Below, in pieces: positions 13,101 through 23,009 of a stretch of DNA of 64,000 nucleotides. Source of the DNA: Diprion similis (taxonomy: Eukaryota; Arthropoda; Insecta; Hymenoptera; Diprionidae); the NCBI RefSeq assembly GCF_021155765.1, contig NC_060106.1, forward strand, positions 13,728,031 through 13,792,030. Direction: 5' to 3'. The notes below the pieces were generated by a model. It had not been told where the DNA came from. It saw only the letters and a program-made list of their open reading frames with translations, and did not search any database. The position numbers were made by a program, and so were the translations under genes. The stretch's first letter is position 1, and the number at the start of each line of letters is the position of its first letter.

Positions 13101-14469
13101 TCCGACGCTCTTTTTCATGTGTTTTCTGAGTTCCTGAGGGTCCATTTAGTCTAGAGATGGTCATACAAATCGATTCCGAGTCGAAAAATTTTCGGCTCCG
13201 AAAACGAGCAAAAAAGTAAGGCTAACCCCTTTGGATTTTTGGCGAAAAATTCGACGATTCTGGAAAGTGCTGCAATGAATTTTTGCATGCCCTATTCCGA
13301 CGTAATTTTGCGAGAGAAATCGATTAAGCGCAGTCCCAATACGCTGCGAGCGAGAGCTGAAAAGTTACAGCCGAAAAACTGATGATTTTGTTCGTCATTT
13401 CTCTGCTGTTCGTCCGACGCTCTTTTCAATGTGTTTTCCGAGTTCCTGGGGGTCCATTTAGTCTAGAGATGGTCATACAAATCGATTCCGAGTCGAAAAA
13501 TTTTCGGCTCCGAAAATGAGCAAAAAAGTAAGGCTAACCCCTTTGGATTTTTGGCGAAAAATTCGACGATTCTGGAAAGTGCTGCAATGAATTTTTGCAT
13601 GCCCTATTCCGACGTAATTTTGCGAGAGAAATCGATTGAGCGCAGTCCCAATACGCTGCGAGCGATAGCTGAAAAGTTACAGCCGAAAAACTGATGATTT
13701 TGTTCGTCATTTCTCTGCTGTTCGTCCGACGCTCTTTTTCATGTGTTTTCCGAGTTCCTGGGGGTCCATTTAGTCTAGAGATGGTCATACAAATCGATTC
13801 CGAGTCGAAAAATTTTCGGCTCCGAAAATGAGCAAAAAAGTAAGGCTAACCCCTTTGGATTTTTGGCGAAAATTTCGACGATTTTGGAAAGTGCTGCAAT
13901 GAATTTTTGCATGCCCTATTCCGACGTAAGTTTGCGAGAGAAATCGATTGAGCGCAGTCCCAATACGCTGCGAGCGATAGCTGAAAAGTTACAGCCGAAA
14001 AACTGATGATTTTGTTCGTCATTTCTCTGCTGTTCGTCCGACGCTCTTCTTCATGTGTTTTCTGAGTTCCTGGGGGTCCATTTAGTCTAGAGATGGTCAT
14101 ACAAATCGATTCCGAGTCGAAAAATTTTCGGCTCCGAAAATGAGCAAAAAAGTAAGGCTAACCCCTTTGGATTTTTGGCAAAAAATTCGACGATTCTGGA
14201 AAGTGCTGCAATGAATTTTTGCATGCCCTATTCCGACGTAATTTTGCGAGAGAAATCGATTGAGCGCAGTCCCAATACGCTGCGAGCGATAGCTGAAAAG
14301 TTACAGCCGAAAAACTGATGATTTTGTTCGTCATTTCTCTGCTGTTCGTCCGACGCTCTTTTTCATGTGTTTTCTGAGTTCCTGGGGGTCCATTTAGTCT
14401 AGAGATGGTCATACAAATCGATTCCGAGTCGAAAAATTTTCGGCTCCGAAAACGAGCAAAAAAGTAAGG
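10102..14469. repeat. Two tandem 7-monomer (2,184-bp) higher-order units
   Basis: Rare variants recur at an offset of exactly 2,184 bases (7 x 312): ATCAATTCCG (10,361 and 12,545), GACCATTCTGG (10,758 and 12,942), GCGAGAGCTG (11,165 and 13,349), CTTTTCAATGTG (11,237 and 13,421), GTAAGTTTGCG (11,742 and 13,926) and CTCTTCTTCATG (11,861 and 14,045). Only a handful of private differences separate the copies, for example GTCGTTTCTC near 10,587 and CCTAAAAAC near 11,500 in copy 1. A partial third copy continues beyond 14,470. Confidence 0.9.
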
Positions 14470-15713
14470 CTAACCCCTTTGAATTTTTGGCGGAAAATTC
14501 GACGATTCTGGAAAGTGCTGCAATGAATTTTTGCATGCCCTATTCCGACGTAATTTTGCGAGAGAAATCGATTGAGCGCAGTCCCAATACGCTGCGAGAG
14601 ATAGCTGAAAAGTTACAGCCGAAAAACTGATGATTTTGTTCGTCATTTCTCTGCTGTTCGTCCGACGCTCTTTTTCATGTGTTTTCTGAGTTCCTGGGGG
14701 TCCATTTAGTCTAGAGATGGTCATACAAATCGATTCCGAGTCGAAAAATTTTCGGCTCCGAAAATGAGCAAAAAAGTAAGGCTAACCCCTTTGGATTTCT
14801 GGCGAAAAATTCGACGATTCTGGAAAGTGCTGCAATGAATTTTTGCATGCCCTATTCCGACGTAATTTTGCGAGAGGAATCGATTGAGCGCAGTCTCAAT
14901 ACGCTGCGAGCGATAGCTGAAAAGTTACAGCCGAAAAACTGATGATTTTGTTCGTCATTTCTCTGCTGTTCGTCCGACGCTCTTTTTCATGTGTTTTCCG
15001 AGTTCCTGGGGGTCCATTTAGTCTAGAGATGGTCATACAAATCGATTCCGAGTCGAAAAATTTTCGGCTCCGAAAATGAGCAAAAAAGTAAGGCTAACCC
15101 CTTTGGATTTTTGGCGAAAAATTCGACGATTCTGGAAAGTGCTGCAATGAATCTTTGCATGCCCTATTCCGACGTAATTTTGCGAGAGAAATCGATTGAG
15201 CGCAGTCCCAATACGCTGCGAGCGATAGCTGAAAAGTTACAGCCGAGAAACTGATGATTTTGTTCGTCATTTCTCTGCTGTTCGTCCAACGCTCTTTTTC
15301 ATGTGTTTTCCGAGTTCCTGGGGGTCCATTCAGTCTAGAGATGGTCATACAAATCGATTCCGAGTCGAAAAATTTTCGGCTCCGAAAATGAGCAAAAAAG
15401 TAGGGCTAACCCCTTTGGATTTTTGGCAAAAAATTCGACGATTCTGGAAAGTGCTGCAATGAATTTTTGCATGCCCTATTCCGACGTAATTTTGCGAGAG
15501 AAATCGATTGAGCGCAGTCCCAATACGCTGCGAGCGATAGCTGAAAAGTTACAGCCGAAAAACTGATGATTTTGTTCGTCATTTCTCTGCTGTTCGTCCG
15601 ACGCTCTTTTACATGTGTTTTCTGAGTTCCTGGGGGTCCATTTAGTCTAGTGATGGTCATACAAATCGATTCCGAGTCGAAAAATTTTCGGCTCCGAAAA
15701 TGAGCAAAAAAGT

Positions 15714-15728
15714 AAGGCTAACCCCTTT
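15714..15728 (+). repeat. Target-site duplication, left (copy 1)
   Basis: AAGGCTAACCCCTTT of the interrupted monomer, directly before the T tract; its last T residues merge with that tract. Partner at 16,396-16,410. Confidence 0.85.
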
Positions 15729-16395
15729 TTTTTTTTTTTTTTTTTTTTTTGTTATCGCTGGTAAAAATGCTTTATGCACACCCTGAAGTTTCGCGCAAGA
15801 AACTCCAGGGTAGTGTGGGACTCGCACCCACTAAAAAACCAGCGGCCACCCTGGTACGGGTAGGGGACTCCCCGGAACCGCACGAGGCATAACCTCGGGG
15901 AGCCCCCCGGCACCTTCCGCATTCGTGCGGACCTACCTCTAACGCCTAATTGGGAGTTGCGCCTCCCGTCCCACCCCACTATGTATATATATATATATAG
16001 TACACGTCCATACGCATGCACACATTCATACGTTCACACACATGCACACACACACACGCTCGCATATGTATTTCATATCTTAATATATTTTCGCCTTCCT
16101 CAATCCACCGATGAAACGTCGGTGGATGCGTCCCTGCCCGATGGTGGATGGTCCCTATTCGGCGCTGTAGCCCGGGCTCCGCTCAGCGGAGCCGCTCAGC
16201 GTATGGTGACCCCCACTCAGTGCTCGTGTTACTTTGACCGAGCACCCTACCCACGCGAGTACGAGGTGGTAATGGGTCCGGCGCGGCCGTTCCATCCACC
16301 GTCCCAAGGCGCCGGAGGCCGAAGAAGAAGGAGAGGAAGAGGAAGAAGAAGAGGAAGCATGGCCGGGGCGACCCTATTCTACTCCTATTGACTGA
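15726..16395 (-). mobile_element. Poly(A)-tailed non-LTR retroelement fragment, copy 1
   Basis: An insertion interrupts one satellite monomer and adds 682 bp. It is flanked by a direct repeat of satellite sequence, AAGGCTAACCCCTT(T), at 15,714-15,728 and 16,396-16,410: a target-site duplication of 14-15 bp. On the plus strand it begins with 25 T (15,726-15,750), so the element lies on the minus strand with a 3' poly(A), as expected from target-primed reverse transcription. Its 3' part contains GGTTTTTTAGTGGGTGCGAG followed by a GTCCCACACTACC segment, a layout I associate with 3' tails of R1-clade LINEs in arthropods; that assignment is from memory and uncertain. The middle carries (CA)n and (TA)n tracts; the 5' part has a purine-rich tract and perfect stems. 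There is no reverse transcriptase, so it is 5'-truncated or a LINE-tailed SINE. Confidence 0.85.
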
Positions 16396-16410
16396 AAGGC
16401 TAACCCCTTT
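16396..16410 (+). repeat. Target-site duplication, right (copy 1)
   Basis: AAGGCTAACCCCTTT, where the monomer resumes after the retroelement 5' end. The distance to the left copy is 682 bases, the same as the excess length of this monomer. Confidence 0.85.
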
Positions 16411-17719
16411 GGATTTTTGGCGAAAAATTCGACGATTCTGGAAAGTGCTGCAATGAATTTTTGCATGCCCTATTCCGACGTAATTTTGCGAGAGAAATCG
16501 ATTGAGCGCAGTCCCAATACGCTGCGAGCGATAGCTGAAAAGTTACAGCCGAAAAACTGATGATTTTGTTCGTCATTTCTCTGCTGTTCGTCCGACGCCC
16601 TTTTTCATGTGTTTTTTGAGTTCCTGGGGGTCCATTTAGTCTAGAGATGGTCATACAAATCGATTCCGAGTCAAAAAATTTTCGGCTCCGAAAATGAGCA
16701 AAAAAGTAAGGCTAACCCCTTTGGATTTTTGGCGAAAAATTCGACGATTCTGGAAAGTGCTGCAATGAATTTTTGCATACCCTATTCCGACGTAATTTTG
16801 CGAGAGAAATCGATTAAGCGCAGTCCCAATACGCTGCGAGCGATAGCTGAAAAGTTACAGCCGAGAAACTGATGATTTTGTTCGTCATTTCTCTGCTGTT
16901 CGTCCGACGCTCTTTTTCATGTGTTTTCTGAGTTCCTGGGGGTCCATTTAGTCTAGAGATGGTCATACAAATCGATTCCGAGTCGAAAAATTTTCGGCTC
17001 CGAAAACGAGCAAAAAAGTAAGGCTAACCCCTTTGGATTTTTGGCGAAAAATTCGACGATTCTGGAAAGTGCTGCAATGAATTTTTGCATGCCCTATTCC
17101 GACGTAATTTTGCGAGAGAAATCGATTGAGCGCAGTCCCAATACGCTGCGAGCGATAGCTGAAAAGTTACAGCCGAAAAACTGATGATTTTGTTCGTCAT
17201 TTTTCTGCTGTTCGTCCGACGCTCTTTTTCATGTGTTTTCCGAGTTCCTGGGGGTCCATTTAGTCTAGAGATGGTCATACAAATCGATTCCGAGTCGAAA
17301 AATTTTCGGCTCCGAAAACGAGCAAAAAAGTAAGGCTAACCCCTTTGGATTTTTGGCGAAAAATTCGACGATTCTGGAAAGTGCTGCTATGAATTTTTGC
17401 ATGCCCTATTCCGACGTAATTTTGCGAGAGAAATCGATTAAGCGCAGTCCCAATACGCTGCGAGCGATAGCTGCAAAGTTACAGCCGAAAAACTGATGAT
17501 TTTGTTCGTCATTTCTCTGCTGTTCGTCCGACGCTCTTTTTCATGTGTTTTCCGAGTTCCTGGGGGTCCATTTAGTCTAGAGATGGTCATACAAATCGAT
17601 TCCGAGTCGAAAAATTTTCGGCTCCGAAAATGAGCAAAAAAGTAAGGCTAACCCCTTTGGATTTTTGGCGAAAAATTCGACGATTCTGGAAAGTGCTGCA
17701 ATGAATTTTTGCATGCCCT

Positions 17720-19715
17720 ATTCCGACGTAATTTTGCGAGAGAAATCGATTGAGCGCAGTCCCAATACGCTGCGAGCGATAGCTGAAAAGTTACAGCCGA
17801 AAAACTGATGATTTTGTTCGTCATTTCTCTGCTGTTCGTCCGACGCTCTTTTCCATGTGTTTTCTGAGTTCCTGGGGGTCCATTTAGTCTAGAGATGGTC
17901 ATACAAATCGATTCCGAGTCGAAAAATTTTCGGCTCCGAAAATGAGCAAAAAAGTAAGGCTAACCCCTTTGGATTTTTGGCAAAGAATTCGACGATTCTG
18001 GAAAGTGCTGCAATGAATTTTTGCATGCCCTATTCCGACGTAATTTTGCGAGAGAAATCGATTGAGCGCAGTCCCAATACGCTGCGAGCGATAGCTGAAA
18101 AGTTACAGCCGAAAAACTGATGATTTTGTTCGTCATTTCTCTGCTGTTCGTCCGACGCTCTTTTTCATGTGTTTTCTGAGTTCCGGGGGGTCCATTTAGT
18201 CTAGAGATGGTCATACAAATCGATTCCGAGTCGAAAAATTTTCGGCTCCGAAAATGAGCAAAAAAGTAAGGCTAACCCCTTTGGATTTTTGGCGAAAAAT
18301 TCGACGATTCTGGAAAGTGCTGCAATGAATTTTTGCATGCCCTATTCCGACGTAATTTTGCGAGAGAAATCGATTGAGCGCAGTCCCAATACGCTGCGAG
18401 CGATAGCTGAAAAGTTACAGCCGAAAAACTGATGATTTTGTTCGTCATTTCTCTGCTGTTCGTCCGACGCTCTTTCTCATGTGTTTTCCGAGTTCCTGGG
18501 GGTCCATTTAGTCTAGAGATGGTCATACAAATCGATTCCGAGTCGAAAAATTTTCGGCTCTGAAAAGGAGCAAAAAAGTAAGGCTAACCCCTTTGGATTT
18601 TCGGCAAAAAATTCGACGATTCTGGAAAGTGCTGCAATGAATTTTTGCATGCCCTATTTCGACGTAATTTTGCGAGAGAAATCGATTGAGCGCAGTCCCA
18701 ATACGCTGCGAGCGATAGCTGAAAAGTTACAGCCGAAAAACTGATGATTTTGTTCGTCATTTCTCTGCTGTTCGTCCGACGCTCTTTTCCATGTGTTTTC
18801 TGAGTTCCTGGGGGTCCATTTAGTCTAGAGATGGTCATACAAATCGATTCCGAGTCGAAAAATTTTCGGCTCCGAAAATGAGCAAAAAAGTAAGGCTAAC
18901 CCCTTTGGATTTTTGGCAAAGAATTCGACGATTCTGGAAAGTGCTGCAATGAATTTTTGCATGCCCTATTCCGACGTAATTTTGCGAGAGAAATCGATTG
19001 AGCGCAGTCCCAATACGCTGCGAGCGATAGCTGAAAAGTTACAGCCGAAAAACTGATGATTTTGTTCGTCATTTCTCTGCTGTTCGTCCGACGCTCTTTT
19101 TCATGTGTTTTCTGAGTTCCGGGGGGTCCATTTAGTCTAGAGATGGTCATACAAATCGATTCCGAGTCGAAAAATTTTCGGCTCCGAAAATGAGCAAAAA
19201 AGTAAGGCTAACCCCTTTGGATTTTTGGCGAAAAATTCGACGATTCTGGAAAGTGCTGCAATGAATTTTTGCATGCCCTATTCCGACGTAATTTTGCGAG
19301 AGAAATCGATTGAGCGCAGTCCCAATACGCTGCGAGCGATAGCTGAAAAGTTACAGCCGAAAAACTGATGATTTTGTTCGTCATTTCTCTGCTGTTCGTC
19401 CGACGCTCTTTCTCATGTGTTTTCCGAGTTCCTGGGGGTCCATTTAGTCTAGAGATGGTCATACAAATCGATTCCGAGTCGAAAAATTTTCGGCTCTGAA
19501 AAGGAGCAAAAAAGTAAGGCTAACCCCTTTGGATTTTCGGCAAAAAATTCGACGATTCTGGAAAGTGCTGCAATGAATTTTTGCATGCCCTATTTCGACG
19601 TAATTTTGCGAGAGAAATCGATTGAGCGCAGTCCCAATACGCTGCGAGCGATAGCTGAAAAGTTACAGCCGAAAAACTGATGATTTTGTTCGTCATTTCT
19701 CTGCTGTTCGTCCGA
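17720..19715. repeat. Tandem 3-monomer (936-bp) higher-order duplication
   Basis: Rare variants recur at 936 bases (3 x 312): CTTTTCCATG (17,849/18,785), GGCAAAGAATTC (17,979/18,915), GTTCCGGGGGG (18,180/19,116), CTTTCTCATG (18,472/19,408), GGCTCTGAAAAGGAGC (18,554/19,490) and CTATTTCGACG (18,654/19,590). It lies between the two 5,050-bp-spaced segments, so it was formed by a separate event. Confidence 0.85.
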
Positions 19716-20763
19716 CGCTCTTTCTCATGTGTTTTCCGAGTTCCTGGGGGTCCATTTAGTCTAGAGATGGTCATACAAATCGATTCCGAGTCGAAAAATT
19801 TTCGGCTCCGAAAATGAGCAAAAAAGTAAGGCTAACCCCTTTGGATTTCTGGCGAAAAATTCGACGATTCTGGAAAGTGCTGCAATGAATTTTTGCATGC
19901 CCTATTCCGACGTAATTTTGCGAGAGGAATCGATTGAGCGCAGTCTCAATACGCTGCGAGCGATAGCTGAAAAGTTACAGCCGAAAAACTGATGATTTTG
20001 TTCGTCATTTCTCTGCTGTTCGTCCGACGCTCTTTTTCATGTGTTTTCCGAGTTCCTGGGGGTCCATTTAGTCTAGAGATGGTCATACAAATCGATTCCG
20101 AGTCGAAAAATTTTCGGCTCCGAAAATGAGCAAAAAAGTAAGGCTAACCCCTTTGGATTTTTGGCGAAAAATTCGACGATTCTGGAAAGTGCTGCAATGA
20201 ATCTTTGCATGCCCTATTCCGACGTAATTTTGCGAGAGAAATCGATTGAGCGCAGTCCCAATACGCTGCGAGCGATAGCTGAAAAGTTACAGCCGAGAAA
20301 CTGATGATTTTGTTCGTCATTTCTCTGCTGTTCGTCCAACGCTCTTTTTCATGTGTTTTCCGAGTTCCTGGGGGTCCATTCAGTCTAGAGATGGTCATAC
20401 AAATCGATTCCGAGTCGAAAAATTTTCGGCTCCGAAAATGAGCAAAAAAGTAGGGCTAACCCCTTTGGATTTTTGGCAAAAAATTCGACGATTCTGGAAA
20501 GTGCTGCAATGAATTTTTGCATGCCCTATTCCGACGTAATTTTGCGAGAGAAATCGATTGAGCGCAGTCCCAATACGCTGCGAGCGATAGCTGAAAAGTT
20601 ACAGCCGAAAAACTGATGATTTTGTTCGTCATTTCTCTGCTGTTCGTCCGACGCTCTTTTACATGTGTTTTCTGAGTTCCTGGGGGTCCATTTAGTCTAG
20701 TGATGGTCATACAAATCGATTCCGAGTCGAAAAATTTTCGGCTCCGAAAATGAGCAAAAAAGT

Positions 20764-20778
20764 AAGGCTAACCCCTTT
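20764..20778 (+). repeat. Target-site duplication, left (copy 2)
   Basis: AAGGCTAACCCCTTT before the second T tract; partner at 21,446-21,460. Confidence 0.8.
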
Positions 20779-21445
20779 TTTTTTTTTTTTTTTTTTTTTT
20801 GTTATCGCTGGTAAAAATGCTTTATGCACACCCTGAAGTTTCGCGCAAGAAACTCCAGGGTAGTGTGGGACTCGCACCCACTAAAAAACCAGCGGCCACC
20901 CTGGTACGGGTAGGGGACTCCCCGGAACCGCACGAGGCATAACCTCGGGGAGCCCCCCGGCACCTTCCGCATTCGTGCGGACCTACCTCTAACGCCTAAT
21001 TGGGAGTTGCGCCTCCCGTCCCACCCCACTATGTATATATATATATATAGTACACGTCCATACGCATGCACACATTCATACGTTCACACACATGCACACA
21101 CACACACGCTCGCATATGTATTTCATATCTTAATATATTTTCGCCTTCCTCAATCCACCGATGAAACGTCGGTGGATGCGTCCCTGCCCGATGGTGGATG
21201 GTCCCTATTCGGCGCTGTAGCCCGGGCTCCGCTCAGCGGAGCCGCTCAGCGTATGGTGACCCCCACTCAGTGCTCGTGTTACTTTGACCGAGCACCCTAC
21301 CCACGCGAGTACGAGGTGGTAATGGGTCCGGCGCGGCCGTTCCATCCACCGTCCCAAGGCGCCGGAGGCCGAAGAAGAAGGAGAGGAAGAGGAAGAAGAA
21401 GAGGAAGCATGGCCGGGGCGACCCTATTCTACTCCTATTGACTGA
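20776..21445 (-). mobile_element. Poly(A)-tailed non-LTR retroelement fragment, copy 2
   Basis: This is base-for-base the same as the insertion at 15,726-16,395 as far as I can read, including the identical 25-T tract. It occupies the same position in its monomer and has the same flanking repeat (20,764-20,778 and 21,446-21,460). Identical site, tail length and neighbouring rare variants show that it arose by duplication of the array segment and not by a second insertion. Confidence 0.85.
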
Positions 21446-21460
21446 AAGGCTAACCCCTTT
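21446..21460 (+). repeat. Target-site duplication, right (copy 2)
   Basis: AAGGCTAACCCCTTT after the second retroelement copy, where the satellite monomer resumes. Confidence 0.8.
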
Positions 21461-23009
21461 GGATTTTTGGCGAAAAATTCGACGATTCTGGAAAGTGCTG
21501 CAATGAATTTTTGCATGCCCTATTCCGACGTAATTTTGCGAGAGAAATCGATTGAGCGCAGTCCCAATACGCTGCGAGCGATAGCTGAAAAGTTACAGCC
21601 GAAAAACTGATGATTTTGTTCGTCATTTCTCTGCTGTTCGTCCGACGCCCTTTTTCATGTGTTTTTTGAGTTCCTGGGGGTCCATTTAGTCTAGAGATGG
21701 TCATACAAATCGATTCCGAGTCGAAAAATTTTCGGCTCCGAAAATGAGCAAAAAAGTAAGGCTAACCCCTTTGGATTTTTGGCGAAAAATTCGACGATTC
21801 TGGAAAGTGCTGCAATGAATTTTTGCATACCCTATTCCGACGTAATTTTGCGAGAGAAATCGATTAAGCGCAGTCCCAATACGCTGCGAGCGATAGCTGA
21901 AAAGTTACAGCCGAGAAACTGATGATTTTGTTCGTCATTTCTCTGCTGTTCGTCCGACGCTCTTTTTCATGTGTTTTCTGAGTTCCTGGGGGTCCATTTA
22001 GTCTAGAGATGGTCATACAAATCGATTCCGAGTCGAAAAATTTTCGGCTCCGAAAACGAGCAAAAAAGTAAGGCTAACCCCTTTGGATTTTTGGCGAAAA
22101 ATTCGACGATTCTGGAAAGTGCTGCAATGAATTTTTGCATGCCCTATTCCGACGTAATTTTGCGAGAGAAATCGATTGAGCGCAGTCCCAATACGCTGCG
22201 AGCGATAGCTGAAAAGTTACAGCCGAAAAACTGATGATTTTGTTCGTCATTTTTCTGCTGTTCGTCCGACGCTCTTTTTCATGTGTTTTCCGAGTTCCTG
22301 GGGGTCCATTTAGTCTAGAGATGGTCATACAAATCGATTCCGAGTCGAAAAATTTTCGGCTCCGAAAACGAGCAAAAAAGTAAGGCTAACCCCTTTGGAT
22401 TTTTGGCGAAAAATTCGACGATTCTGGAAAGTGCTGCTATGAATTTTTGCATGCCCTATTCCGACGTAATTTTGCGAGAGAAATCGATTAAGCGCAGTCC
22501 CAATACGCTGCGAGCGATAGCTGCAAAGTTACAGCCGAAAAACTGATGATTTTGTTCGTCATTTCTCTGCTGTTCGTCCGACGCTCTTTTTCATGTGTTT
22601 TCCGAGTTCCTGGGGGTCCATTTAGTCTAGAGATGGTCATACAAATCGATTCCGAGTCGAAAAATTTTCGGCTCCGAAAATGAGCAAAAAAGTAAGGCTA
22701 ACCCCTTTGGATTTTTGGCGAAAAATTCGACGATTCTGGAAAGTGCTGCAATGAATTTTTGCATGCCCTATTCCGACGTAATTTTGCGAGAGAAATCGAT
22801 TGAGCGCAGTCCCAATACGCTGCGAGCGATAGCTGAAAAGTTACAGCCGAAAAACTGATGATTTTGTTCGTCATTTCTCTGCTGTTCGTCCGACGCTCTT
22901 TTTCATGTGTTTTCTGAGTTCCTGGGGGTCCATTTAGTCTAGAGATGGTCATACAAATCGATTCCGAGTCGAAAAATTTTCGGCTCCGAAAACGAGCAAA
23001 AAAGTAAGG

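Larger units (their letters stand above)
14780..17860. repeat. Duplicated array segment, copy 1 (offset 5,050 bp)
   Basis: This segment recurs 5,050 bases downstream. 5,050 equals 14 monomers plus one 682-bp insertion, so the copies are in register. Shared rare variants include GGATTTCTGGCG (14,792/19,842), AATCTTTGCATG (15,150/20,200), CGTCCAACGC (15,284/20,334), CTTTTACATG (15,606/20,656), the whole retroelement, and GCTGCTATGAA (17,383/22,433). The edges are where neighbouring monomers stop matching. Confidence 0.9.
19830..22910. repeat. Duplicated array segment, copy 2 (offset 5,050 bp)
   Basis: This is the partner of the segment at 14,780-17,860. The only substitution I noticed between the copies around the insertion is GAGTCAAAAAAT near 16,670 against GAGTCGAAAAAT near 21,720. 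The duplication is therefore very recent, or one copy is an assembly artefact. Confidence 0.88.

Noticed and set aside
15752..16021. 89-codon minus-strand frame in the retroelement tail (also at 20,802-21,071)
   Set aside because: It lies in the presumed 3' UTR-like tail and includes a (TA)n-derived Tyr-Ile run; no protein similarity is recognised.
16090..16150. Possible hammerhead ribozyme (GATGAAAC...GTC) in the insertion
   Set aside because: The conserved CTGATGA and GAAAC blocks are not separated by a stem II; the sequence forms only a simple hairpin, so the catalytic fold is absent.
15957..16391. 144-codon plus-strand frame in the retroelement (also at 21,007-21,441)
   Set aside because: It crosses (TA)n and (CA)n tracts and a purine-rich tract, runs antisense to the element, and has no recognisable domain.
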